A stretch of DNA of 64,000 bases, taken from positions 1-64,000 of the forward strand of contig NZ_CACXNW010000009.1 of the NCBI RefSeq assembly GCF_902769175.1, written 5' to 3'. Source of the DNA: an uncultured Methanobrevibacter sp. (GTDB lineage Archaea > Methanobacteriota > Methanobacteria > Methanobacteriales > Methanobacteriaceae). The notes below the pieces were generated by a model. It was not told where the DNA came from and did not search any database. It was given only the letters and a program-made list of their open reading frames with translations. Positions 47,597 to 61,600 of the stretch are shown here, in pieces (positions within the stretch are counted from its first letter, which is position 1; every line of letters starts with the position of its first letter). A program made the translations under genes and the position numbers.

Positions 47597-49677
47597 TCTC
47601 TTTTTTTATTATTTATTAATAATATTTTTAATTAATATTTTTTTTATTATTTATTAATAATATTTTTAATTAATATTTTTTTATTATTAATTAATTAATA
47701 TTTTTTTAGTAATCTTTGATTAATTTTTTAATAATATTCTTTAATACATTGGTTGTTTTTTCTCTATTTTTTTTATGAAATTTACCAATTATTTGTCCTT
47801 GAATTTTAAATCGATATATCGTTTTTTACATACTTATCATTATATTGAAAATATGATTATTTATTTGATACTTTATCTCATTAAGTATAATTTTAATGAT
47901 AAATTTCTTTAAAAATTTTATATTTAAATTCCTAAAATCCCTTATTTATTTGTATGGTGTATTATTTATTTAAATTCCGAAATTTAGTTAATTTTTACTT
48001 ATTTTGCTATTTAAGGCTCAGAAAAATCATTTCATAATTTATATATATTATATTAAATAAATATATACTGTAATATGGACAATTTTTGATAATTTTCCAT
48101 CGAATAAAAAATACATAACTAGGTTAAGGATAGGTTAAGGGATTAAAAAAAGTTATGGTTTTTTATTATTGTAATGATATGATTTATAGGTTTTTCAAAA
48201 CAAGTGACATTATTGTTAATGAATAGAATAAGGATTGTTTGGGAGTCATTCTTTGTTTTAGGATATTAATTGTATTTTCATTTTTTTTAAGTCTATTGAT
48301 TATTTTCATTTTATGATAAATGTTCTTATCTTTCTTTTTTTGCTTTTCTTATAATTAATCAGCTATTATTTTTTTCTTTTGGAACTTATTGAAAAGTTTG
48401 TATTGAATATTAAATTTATCATTTATAATATTGTAATTTCGGTGATTTGTTTAAATAATTGTCAAAGTCCAATATTTAATATTCATTCATTGCTAAATTT
48501 TTGGGAGTGATTTTGCTTTGAATACCTATTGAATATTTCACTGGCCTTTTGGGAGTCTGGTTAGTGAGGATTAAGAGCTTATTTAGAAATCAACAAATGA
48601 AGATTTTTAGAGGATAATAGATAATGATTAAGTTATAAAGAAGATATTATTACAAAATTTTAAAAAAAATTTACTATAAAAAATATGTATTTATATTTAT
48701 TATATAATTAAGGATGTTGAAAATTAATAAGTCATATGGGCTTTAAAATGTATTAGCTGCAGGAAATTGCTTATTTCAAATTAATAGGTGGTTAATTGAT
48801 ATTTAGTCTTACAGAATATTTATTAGCTAACTGTTGATGGAAAAATAGGCTGTTTTTATAAGCTTGGTCAAAATATGATTTTAAAGAGTATATGATTTTT
48901 GTACAAAGTTTGTTGAATGATATTTTTCATAAATTATATGATTATCGCAAATTTAATTAAATAAATTTGATTCACCTTTATACTTCAAAAAAGGCTATTG
49001 CATTATTTGAATTTACTCTAAAAAGATTTTTATATTCAAAATAAGCTATTGCATTATTTAAATTTACTCAATAATGGAATATTCATATAATTTGGTTTGA
49101 AAAATATTTTAGTTGTTTGAATGAGTATAATTTGAATATCAAAAAATAATTATATGGTTGTTTTTGCATTATTCAAATTTAAATGATTGGTTCATGGAAT
49201 AAACAGATTCTCTTATTCTCAAATCAATCAAAGGATAATTATTAAAAATAAATTATCTTAAAAGCAATCATATAATGGTTCGAATTATATGATTTAAATT
49301 ATTATTAAAGGAGATAAATCAGATTATATGTTTGAATATTGTATTTAAGGGTTAAATTTAAATTAAAAACTTCATATGTTCTATTTTCTATGCAAAATAT
49401 AAAAATGGAATTTTATTGAAATTATTGTAAGACTTGGCATATCTGAAAAATAGGACATTATGGTTTTTGTGTGTATAAAGGAAATAATAAATTAATCTAT
49501 TAAAAAATTAGGTGTTTTAACTTAAAGAAATATGAAGGAAATTTATTAAATAAAAAATGAGAAAAGAATAATGAAATTCCATTAGCTCAAATGCTTAATT
49601 CTTTAATATTTCTAAATGTTTATTATTTGGTTGGACAAATTTTATTAATTAAATTTTTTATTAAGGAGGTAAATTTA
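47597..49677. other. 2.1-kb gene-free region upstream of the giant adhesin gene
   Basis: No ORF with a ribosome-binding site was found. It begins with a TTATTTATTAATAATATTTT repeat (three copies, to about 47700). TATA-rich stretches lie at 48040-48075 and 48680-48712. A 51-bp repeat (GCTATTGCATTATTT at 48994 and 49045) follows. Odd G-rich words (GGGAGTC/GGGAGTG) occur at 48241, 48503 and 48549. There is no clear promoter within 200 bp of the adhesin start, so a long leader or distant promoter is possible. Confidence 0.5.
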
Positions 49678-52600
49678 ATGAATAATAAGGCATTTATTAT
49701 CATTGGATTGATCTTATGTCTTTTATTTACCATACCTATGGTTTCAGCTGCTGAGGTCAGTGCTGATTCCGATTTAATTGATAATTCAGTAATTGGATCA
49801 AATATCAATTCACAAGCTATTGCAACATCTGATGCAAATGGTTTAGAAAGCAATATTGATGACATTAATTCTAATATTGATTCAAACATTAATGCTCATG
49901 ATAATGCAAACAATGGAGACATTATTGAAGGGCTTAATGATAACAATACCGAAATTGATATTGGTTCAAATAATGATGATGACAATGATAAGATTACTGA
50001 TATCAATTTAGGTAATAAAAATTCTAATGATAAAAACATTTTAGGTGCAAATGCACTTACTGCTGTCGGTGATGGAAACACTTTCACCGATTTAGAATAT
50101 TTAATTAATAAAGCTATCTCTGAAGGTGCTACCAGTTTCACATTGCCTCGTGATTTCACATTCACTTCAGGTGGTGATGATTCATTAATAAACGGTATCA
50201 CAATCAATTCTCCTATAACTATAATTGGTGGTTCACATACTATTGATGGAAGCAACTTAGCTAGAATTTTCGTAATTAACTCAAACAATGTATACTTAAA
50301 TGGAATTACCTTTAAAAATGCAAATGCAAGTTCTGAAGCTAGCTTTGGTGCAAATGGTGGAGCAGTCTATGTTCAGGCTGAAGGAACCATCACCAACCAT
50401 GGAGGAATATCCAATTCCACTTTCATCAATTGTTATTCACTTAAGGATGGTGGAGCACTTTATGTTAGAGGAGACTATTTCACTTTAGACAATTCATCTT
50501 TCATCAATAACACCGCAGGTGATGATGGTGGTGCCATTGATTGGGCAGGTGATTACGGTAGAATCTACAATTTGACTGCAATCAATAACAGTGCAATCAG
50601 TTATGGTGACTCCAGTTCAAAAGGAGGTACCCTTATTGTAACAGGTTCAAATATAGCTATGGATAGAATCAATGTTACAGGAAGTCGTGCAAAAGGTGAA
50701 AGTGAAGGTCACGACGAAATCCAAGGTGGAGCAATATTCCTAACCGGTAACAACTGTAACATTACCAACTCTACATTTGTCAATTGTTCTGTAGAGTTTG
50801 ACGGTGACTATGCTTCAGGTGGAGCATTATACATCCTTGGTAACAACACTAATGTAGTCAAATGTAATTTCACTGACAATTCTGCTACTGAAGATGGTGG
50901 TGCAATATTTATAGATGGTGAAAACTGTACCTTGAACCACACTGTTTTCATTAACAACACTGTCCATAATGATGGTGGTGCAATCGAATGGAATGGTGAT
51001 AACGGTAGAATCTATAATTTAACAGCTATAGATAATTGTGCAGACAGTGAACATGGTAGTTCTAAAGGTGGTACTCTCCTTATAACTGGTGACAATGCAG
51101 TAATTGATAAGGCTAATATTTCAGGAAGTAAGGTTTCCGGTGAACATTATACCGGTGACAAAGCTCTTCAAGGTGGTGCTATCAGCTTATCAGGTAATAA
51201 CTGTAACATAACTAATTCTGTATTCACCAATTGTTCCGTTGACTTTGATGGGGATGATGCTTCAGGTGGAGCATTATACATTTGGGGAAACTTTACAAAT
51301 ATAATCAACTGTAATTTCACCAACAACTCTGCTACTGAAGACTGTGGTGCAATTTTCATCGAAGGTCATGACTGTAGCTTAAACAACACTGTGTTCCTTA
51401 ATAACATCGCTCATAATGACGGTGGTGCAATTGAATGGAATGGTAACAATGGTAAGATATATAATATGACTGCAGACAACAATTCAGCTGACAGTGCTCA
51501 TGGTAGCTCTAAAGGTGGTACCCTCGTTGTTACAGGTTCAAATATGATTATGGATGGTCTTAAAATCACCAACAGTTATGTTGATGGAGACTCCTCTGCA
51601 AGGAATGTTCAAGGTGGAGCAATATTCTTAACCGGTAATAACACCAATATTACAAATTCAGTATTTGAAGATTGTCATATAGATTATAGCGGTGAAAATG
51701 CTTCTGGTGGAGCATTATACATTTTAGGTAACAACTCAAAAGTCGAAAACTGTAATTTCACTGGAAATGTAGCTCACAAGGATGGTGGAGCAATATATGT
51801 CAGCGGTTCTGATGTAGCTGTAATCGATTCAAATTTCATTGAAAACTTTGCTTCTGAATCGGGTGGAGCAATTTTCCTCATAGACAACAAGAACTCACAA
51901 ATCAATGGTTCAACCTTTAAAACCAATGTTGCATTATTGAATGGTGGAGCCATTAACTTCTATGCCGGTGCTGAAGACGGTCTTGTATCCAGCTGTGAAT
52001 TTATAGACAACAGCGTTTGGGGTGCTGGTGGATCTGTCTACTGGGAAGGTACCCGTGGTATTGTAGAATACTCTAACTTTACAGGAAGCAGAGCATTAGG
52101 TGCAGTATCTGATCCAAATACTGGTAGAGGAGGATCTGTCATTTGGCTAGGAGACAGAGGTACCATTCGTGAATGTGTCTTCAATGATTCCCAATCCACT
52201 AAAGAAGGTTCTGCACTTTACATTTTAGGTGAAAATGATAATGTATATTACTCTAACTTTACCCATTGTTCTTCCAATACCAGCGGTACTGTATATATCC
52301 GTGGTGGATACGCTACTATTGGAAACTGTTATATGAACAATAATACTGTTAAGGAAAATGGTGGAGGAATATATGTTTTAGGTAATTTCATTAATCTTTA
52401 TGATACTTCAATTAACAATTCTAAAGCAAATAAAAATGGTTCCGGTTTATACATCTTAGGTAACAGGACTCAAGTAAGCAATACCAACCTTACAAATTCT
52501 GATGCTGCAAGTTATGGTGGTTTTTATATTGCAGGTTTTAGAACTGTAATCGATGGAGCTCGCCTTGAAAACAACACTGCTACTAATGGATCAGGTATAT

Positions 52601-55600
52601 ATGTTTCTGGTGACCAAACTGAAATAAAAAGGACATTTTTCATCAACAATACAGCAAATCAATCTGGTGGAGGATTATTCTACGAAGGTCGTGGAATTAC
52701 ATTAAGTGATTCAGTCTTTGATAAAAACACTGCTAAAACTCAAAAAGGAGGATCAATTTACTTTAATGGTAAACAGGGAGATTCAATTCTTAGATGTAAC
52801 TTCACTAATGGCTGGGCAAATACTAATGCTGGTGGTATTGCTTGGACTGCCAATGGTGTAGGTGGATTAATCAAGGACTGTTACTTTGAAAATATGTCAA
52901 GTGGTCAGCATGGTGCATGTATCCACTGGGAGAAAAATCAAAATGGTACTATAGACAATTGTACTTTTGTAAATTCCATTGCAAGAACCACTAAGAATGG
53001 TGGTGCTGTTTATATGGGTACAAATCCAAGTTCTAACTTTGCAGTCAATCCAGTGATTTCAAATTGTCTTATAATTAATTGTACTCAAGGTAATAGGGGA
53101 GCCATTAACCTTCTTGGTATTAACTTAACTGTAGTAAACAATACATTCATTAATATCACTGGTGTTGGTGGTGACACTGATGGTTTCCGTGCATTGGAAA
53201 TTGAAAATGGTCTTGGTGCATTGATACTTAACAACACATTCATTAACTGTAGCGGTAATCGTCAAGGAAGTGGTGTAAGAGTGCTTGCAGGTGAAAATAT
53301 CACTGTAGCAAACAATACATTTATTGATTGCCACAGTACCAATGCTGGTGGAGGTATTTATTCTGGTGCTAAAGGATTCCAAATCTTTGAAAACAACACA
53401 TTTATCAATAACTCCGGTCAAAAGGATGGTGGTGCTGCAGCATTCGCTAATTTAGTCACTTCATTTAAAAACAATACATTTATTAACAATAGCATTGTTG
53501 TCCAGAGTTCCAGTGGTGGAGCAGTTGCTGTAGTTGCCAACACTGTCATTGACAACTCTACATTCATCAATAACACTGCTTTAAATAATGGTGGTGCTGT
53601 TTACTCATCTGGTGCTTTAACTGTTAACAATTCCTATTTCGAAAATAACCATGCTGATAATAATGGTGGTGCTATCCGGGTTTATAGTGGTAATTTAAGG
53701 ATAAGCAATTCAAGCTTCTTCAATAACACTGCTAAAGTAGGTGGAGCTGTATCCCGTGTAGGTAATGTATATGTTAATGGCTCATCTGTATTCATGTATA
53801 ATAAGGCAGAAACCGGTTCTGCTATCAGTGCAAGCAATGTCTATCTCACTGATGTATCTTTACTTCAAAATCAGGCATTATTCAATCAATGGTCTAATCA
53901 AAGGGATTCACGTATAGGAAATCATGCTTCCATAAATGCTACATTTGTAGGTAATGATAATCTATTGAATGCAATTAATACAACTTCAGCCATATTAAGC
54001 AATGTGACATATTGTGGTGTAGATGGTGGCGGATTATATGAAGAGACAACAACCAATACTAATAGCGTAACTGCTGCCAAATCCACAAATGAAATTCATC
54101 AAATAATCATATTGGAAATCTATGACACTGAAAATAATTTGGTTGATACCTTAACCACATTCACTGATGCCAATGGTAAATTCAACTTTGAGGTGGATTT
54201 AGCTAATGATGCCAATGAGTATGCATATAAGATAATCCATCCAGAAGACAATTATTACACTGGTGCTGAGTACACTATAGGAAGAGCATTATCTGAACTT
54301 ATCATTATACCTCAAAACATTACTCATCCTGAAGATGAAAACATAAGTTTTGAAGTAACTGGAGTTGCAGGTCAAAATCCTATTGGAAATATAACTGTAT
54401 TCATCAATGACACATTTGGCAATATAATATATAATGATACAATATTTATTAATGAAAGTTCACAAGCAATCTTAACTCTTCCAAGATTGAATGCAACTGA
54501 ATATTACATTTATGCAAAGTATAATGGTGATGAGATTTACTTGCCTGATAATGAAACTTCCATATTCCATGTAAATATGGCTGAATCATTTATTGTCATA
54601 GAGGTACAGAATTACACTTACAATGAAACTGGAAACATTACAATCACAGTTCCATATATTGAGTCAGGCAGAATATCTGTTATTGTAAGAAATGATGAAG
54701 GATACACACAATCCTACACTGTTTATGTTGATGAAGGAACTGAAGAAATTAAAATTGAACTTCCTATATTGGATGCTGGAAATTATACTGTTGATGCATT
54801 GTTCTATGGAAACAACAATTACTTCCCAAGTGACAATACCACTAATTTCACAGTATTCAAGGCAGTTTCAATTATTGATGTAAGCGCAAATAATGTAAGT
54901 GGTGGTGAAAGGTCTATAGTTGATATTCATGTTGATCCTAAAGTTGCAACTCAAAATGTAAATGTGACTGTTACTGATGCTAATGGAAATGTTGTTGCTG
55001 AATATGAAGATCTTGGATTGCTTGATTCTAAAACTTCAATCACTTTACCAGTTCTTCCAAAAGGCAGGTGCAATGTCACTGTTCATTATGGTGGAGACAA
55101 AAACCATAATGAGTCTGACAATGATACAATTTTCTATGTCACTAATGACTTATTCCCAATTGACATTGAAGCAATTGATTTAACATATGGTGAAAATGAA
55201 ACCGTTAACATTACAGTTCCAAAAGATGCAAACTCTGAAAAGTTATGGGTTGAAGTAAAATGGATTGAAAATGATGAATCTGTTATTGGAAACAATACCA
55301 TTGCTAACTTAGGATATTCCATTGATGAAAACGGCATAGTCCATATTGACACTTCCACTTTAGAAACCTTCTTCAATGTCGGAAATTACAGCATCAATGT
55401 GTATTATGAAGGTGATGATGACTTCTTAAGCAACAGCAGCATTTTTGGTTTTGAAGTGTTTAAGGCTGATGTTGAAATGATGGTTATTCCACAGAACATT
55501 AGTTATGGGGAAATTGAAAACATTACCGTTGAGATTCCAAAATTGAACGAAATTGGTCAAAATGATGCACTTGACCTATATGTAAATAGCACAAATAATG

Positions 55601-58600
55601 AAAGTATTAGAATTTTCATTGAAGACTATGACATTGGTACTGATGGCAAGGCAATTTGGAACTTAGATAATGTGATTTTACCTGCTGGTGAATATATAGT
55701 TGAAGCGGTTTATGCAGGTTCCAATAATTACAAGCCAACAAACAGAACTGAAAGGTTCACAGTATCTAAAGTGGCTACTTGGATTGAAATTGAAGTCAAT
55801 AATATTTTTGTTGGTGAAGATGAAGTAATAAATGTCACTGTTCATCCAAATGGTGAAGGTGGAGTGACCTGCAATATTACATTATATGTCAGAGATAAGG
55901 AAGTAACCCTTCAATTAAATGAAAACGGACAAGCCAGTTACACTCTTGCTGATGAAGTAGAAAGCACTGACATATCTGTAATTGCAATATACAATGGAGA
56001 CAATAACTTTAATGAATCCAAAAACTCCACTACTTATAATGTAACTAAACAGAACACAACTACAACTGTTGATGCCTTAAGTCCAATCAAATATGGAACT
56101 CTTGAAGATCTTAACATAACCGTTAATTTCACTGATGCTACAGGCACTATAACCTTATACATTAACAGCACTGCAGATGGATTTAATAATATTACAAAGG
56201 TATTCACTCTTGCTGAAACTGATGAAGGTAAAGTCAACTGGGATATCAATGGTTTAGTATTGCCTGTTGGCACTTATGATGTAACTGCTGTTTACTCTGG
56301 AAATGATAAGTATAACAACAGCACTTCTCAAATCACATTAATCGTTGTAGAACAAAATGAGGAATATGAAATCACTGTAGAAGCTAATGACACTCTCTAT
56401 GGTGATGATGAGATTATTATTGTAACTGTTCCAGAAGATGCAGAAGGCACTGTAACCATCAGCATTGATGGAAATGAAATTGAAACTAAGGAAGTCTCTG
56501 GAGGTAAGGCAATCTTTAATATTACTGGCCTTGAAGTCCATAATGACTATAATGTAACTGCAATCTATAATGGAGATTCCAATTATAAGGCTGGAAACAC
56601 TGGAGATGACTTATTCAATGTAACTAAAGCACCTTCACATATTGAAGTAATTGCTGAGGATATTGATTACAGGCAAACTGAAAACATCACAGTCAGCTTA
56701 GCTGATGTCAATGCTAGCGGTAAAATTGTCATAAGCATTATTAATAAAACAAGTGGCGAAACAATTAAGACTCAAGATATTGATGAATTTGTCACTACTG
56801 AAGGAATTGTTTACTCCTTTGAAGGATTAGAAGCAGGCAATTACACTGTAAAAGTGGAATTCACTGATGACCATAACTATGAGAATAGTGAAGATGCATA
56901 TGACTTTGAAGTCAGAAAGTCTGTTCCTGAAATCAGTGAAGACAGCCCTGATATCACATATGGAAATGATGAAACAATTACTGTAACTGTTCCAACAGAT
57001 GCTTCAGGAACCATTGATGTATTAGTTGATGGTGTATCCATTGGTGTAAAAACAATAGGCACTGATGACTTGACATTTACAATTTCCAAACCTCTTGCAG
57101 ATTCTAAGCATAATATAACTCTTATCTATAGTGGAGACAGCAATTATGACCCTGTAACTATTATAGGTGAATTTGCTGTTGATAAGCTTGTCCCAAGCAT
57201 TGAGATAGAGGTTAATACTATATTTGTTGGTGATGATGAAGTCATAAACATTACTGTAATAGGATTAGATGGTCTTGAAATACCAACTGGAAATCTAAGC
57301 ATATTAGTCAAATCATTAAATGAAACTAAAGTCCTTAATGGCGGTCAAGCAAGCTTAAGCCTTGAAAATGAAGTGGAAGGAACTGACATTTCTGTAGTTG
57401 TCTTCTATAATGGAGATAGCAATTATAATGCTACAATGGCTTCTGCAGCTTATAATGTAACTAAGAAAAACACTACAACAATTGTCACTGGCCAAACTCC
57501 AATCACTTATGGTTCTATAGAAAACCTTACAATAACCATAAATGAAACTGATGTTACAGGCACTCTTACTTTATATGTTTATGATGATTTTGGTGATGTA
57601 AACATTATTAAAGTATTTGAAATTGGAGACAGCAATGTTATCGAATGGAATATTGATGGAGAAATCTTCGATGTCTATTCATACAATGTCACTGCAGTTT
57701 ACTCTGGAGATGACAAACATATTGGCAGTACTGGAACTTTCCAATTTGCTGTAGAGCCATTTGGAGATTTCGAATTAAGTATTAGTGCTCCAGGTGGAGA
57801 ATACTTGAATGTTGCAGATGTGGTAGTAACAGTATCTCCTGCAATACCTGGTTGGATTCATTTAATCATCAATGATTCAATGATTGTATATGACTCTAAA
57901 ATGTTGCAATACGGAAGAGTAAGATTTAATGTTAGCAATTTTGAAGTAGGTACTTATAATATCACTGCCGATTATTTCTATGGTGTAGACTATGTAAGCA
58001 AGGATATATCTATAGTATTTGAAGTAACTAAAATTGATTCTCACATTAAGGCTATTCCAGAAGATATAGATTATACTCAAGTGGAAAATATCAATGTAAG
58101 CCTTCCAGACTATAATGCAAGTGGAAAACTAATCATTACAATTACCAATAAATCAGACAGCACACAGATTATCAGAACTTTGGAAATCGATGAGTTTAAT
58201 GCAACTGAAGGAATCGTCTACTCCTTTGAAGGATTGCTTCCAGGCAATTACACTGTAAAAGCTGAATACATCAATGACCACAACTATAAGGACAGCGAAT
58301 ACACTGCTGACTTTGAAGTTCGCAAAGGAGACCCAACTTTAACTGAAAACAGTCCTGACATAACTTATGGTGAAGATGAGAATATCACTGTCAGCATCAC
58401 TGGTGTTGAAGGTGGATTAAGTCCTACTGGAACCATTGAAGTAATTGTTGACGGTGTAATTGTTGACACCATTACAATTGGTGATGATTTAGAATACATT
58501 GTAATCAAACCTTTAGCTGATCCTAAGCATAATGTGACTGTTGTCTACAGTGGAGACAGCAATTATAATCCTCTAACCATCACAGGTGAATTTGAAGTGA

Positions 58601-61600
58601 CTAAGGCTTCCAATGAAATTACAGTAGTGCCAACCAACATTAGCTATGGCCAAATTGAAAACATTACTGTAACTGTACCTGATGGAGCTACTGGAACTGT
58701 AAGTATTACTGTAGGCACTTACACTGACACTAAGGAAATCACTGATGGAATCAGTGAAATTATCTTCAACATACCTAAAGAAACTGGAGATGACCTGTTA
58801 AATGCAAATGAAAACTACATTGTCTTTGCAAACTACTCTGGTGACAGCAATTATGAATCTGTAGTTGCAAATGCTCCATTCCATGTAGACCCAGCAAACA
58901 CTACAGTGAATATTGAAGCTAACAATATTCCTTATGGAAATGATGAAATCATCAATATAACTGTCACTGGCATTGAAGGAGCTGCAATTCCTGCCGGATT
59001 TGTAACAATCACAATTAACGGCACTGATATAGAATTGACTAAACGCTTAGACTCTGAAGGAAAAGCAAGCTTCAATATAAGTGGATTGGTGGTTGGCGAG
59101 TACAATGTAACAGCTAAATATGAGTCTAGCACTCAAAACTATAATGACAGCAATAGCAATGCATTATTCAATGTAACTAAAGCTGATGTGAAAGAGGAAA
59201 ACAGAAACATCAGTGCAATCAATATCACCTATGGTGATGATGAGACCATAACTGTAGTCTTGAATGAAACAAACATCACTGGAAATGTGACCATCACTAT
59301 TGGTGATTACACAGACACAAAGCCATTGGACAATGGCAAAGCAGTCTTTACAATAGCTCATTTAGAGGCAAATGATTACACTGTAGTTGCTAACTACTCT
59401 GGTGATTCCAATTATAACCCAATATCTATTGAAGATGGATTGACTACAGGATTTAAGGTAGATAAGGCTAATGTAACTGTAGAAGTTGATCCTATAGATA
59501 TCATTTACAAAGAAACTGAGAAAATCAATGTAACTGTTACTGGTGTTTTAATTGATGGCGAAGCAAGTGATGTTGTTGCAAAATACAACTTAAGCGGTAA
59601 GGTAACCATTTACATTGATGGAGTTGAAAATCAAACAAAAGACATTTCTGAGATTGATGAAAACGGTATTTTACACTTTGATGTTGAAGGATTAGCTGTA
59701 GGCAAACATAATGTAACAGCTGTTTATCATGATGATAGAAACTACAATGACAATAGTGATGCAAAAGACTTTAATGTAGATAATGCCCTTCCGGAAAACA
59801 TGCAGGTTAATGTTCAAAATATCACTTATCACATTGAAAGCGAAAACATTGAAATTGATCTTGGTGAAGTTCTTAATGGAAACCTTGTTGTCTACTTGAA
59901 TAATACTGAAATCTACAATGCTGAAGTGATTGATAAGGATAAAATCACTTTAAGCCCAATTGAAAACTTAGAAGTGGCTAATTACACAGTTAGAGCAGTA
60001 TTCACTGCAAATGATGATAGTGTAGATGCAAATGCAACCTTTGAAGTCAAACAAGCTCCAACTGTAGTTAGTGTAGAGCCTATTAACATCACTTATGGTG
60101 AAATTGAAAACATCACTGTATTTGTTGACAACACAATAGCAGATAAGTTTAACCTAACTGGCAGTGTAACTATTTATATCAATGGCAGAGAAGTGGAAAC
60201 CAAAGCTATTGGCTCTGATGGAAAAGCAGTATTCAATGTTGAAGGCTTGTCTGCTGCTGATGATTATCTAGTTGAAGCAAGATACCATAGTGATAGGAAT
60301 TACTTAAATAGCACTGGAAATAGTGGATTTAATGTGATTAAAGCAGATGTTGCTGACTTTAATGAAACATCAGACAATAATATCACTGCAGTAAACATCA
60401 CTTATGGTGAAGATGAAACAATCACACTTGAATTCAGTGAAAACAACATCACAGGTAAAGTGACAATCACTATAAATGGTGAGGAAATTGAAACCAAAGA
60501 TTTGGAAAATGGCAAAGTTTCATTTACTGTCAAAGACTTGGAGGTAAATGATTATGCTGTTGTAGCAAATTATAGTGGAGATTCTAATTATAATCCTAAA
60601 GAAGGAATTACAACCAGCTTCACAGTATCTAAAGCTAATTCAACTGTTACAGTAGTTCCTGCTCCAACTGTTGTCTATGGCAATAATGAAACAATCACTG
60701 TCACTGTTCCAATCAGAAACCACACAGGTACAATTACCCTTACAATCAATGGCACTGACTATGAATTCATCAAGCATTTAACTGCAGAAGATGGAGACAC
60801 AATTGTATTGACTAATGTAAGCGGACTTGCTGTTGGAACCTACAATGTCACTGTAAAATACACTGATGACAGAAACTATAACGACAGTGAAGCTTCTGCA
60901 TTATTCGAAGTGATTAAGGCTGCTCCAAGCCAAATAACTGTTGAAGCTCAAAATATAACATACACTGAAGATGAAATAATTGTAGTCACTGTTGGAGATG
61001 CAAATGCCACTGGCAGTGTAAGCATAACCATTGGCGATTACACAGATACTGTTGAATTGGATGAAAATGGACAGGCAAAATTCAATGTCACTGGTCTTGT
61101 TGTAGGCCATTACACAGTTGAAGCCAACTACTCTGGAGATGCAAATTACACAAGCCAAAGTGCTTCAGCTCCATTTAGAGTTGATAAGGTAGCATCAAAT
61201 GTCACTGTTGATGCAGAAGACATCATCTATGGTGAAATAGAGTATGCAAACATTACCATACCTAATTATAATGCAACTGGTAGGGTAATAATTAAAGTTG
61301 ATGGAAAATTATATGATGTCTTGCCAATAGACAGTAACACTCCAGTAAAACTTGAATTAGAAGGTTTAGATGTAGGAACTCACACTATTGATGTAGAATA
61401 CTTCGATGATGTTAACTACAATAATTCCATAGCACATATTGAGTTTAATGTAACTAAAGCTACCATTCCAGTTGGTCCTGAAAATGAATCCTCATTGATA
61501 GTTGTTCCAAGCAATATCACTTATCTTGACAATGAAACCATTGTGGTAAGTGTTGGAGTAAACAATGCAACTGGAAGAGTGACTATAACCCTTAAGGATA

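Noticed and set aside
52900-53430. Minus-strand ORFs inside the giant adhesin gene
   Set aside because: They are shadows of the repeated Asn/Thr-rich coding pattern, without start signals.
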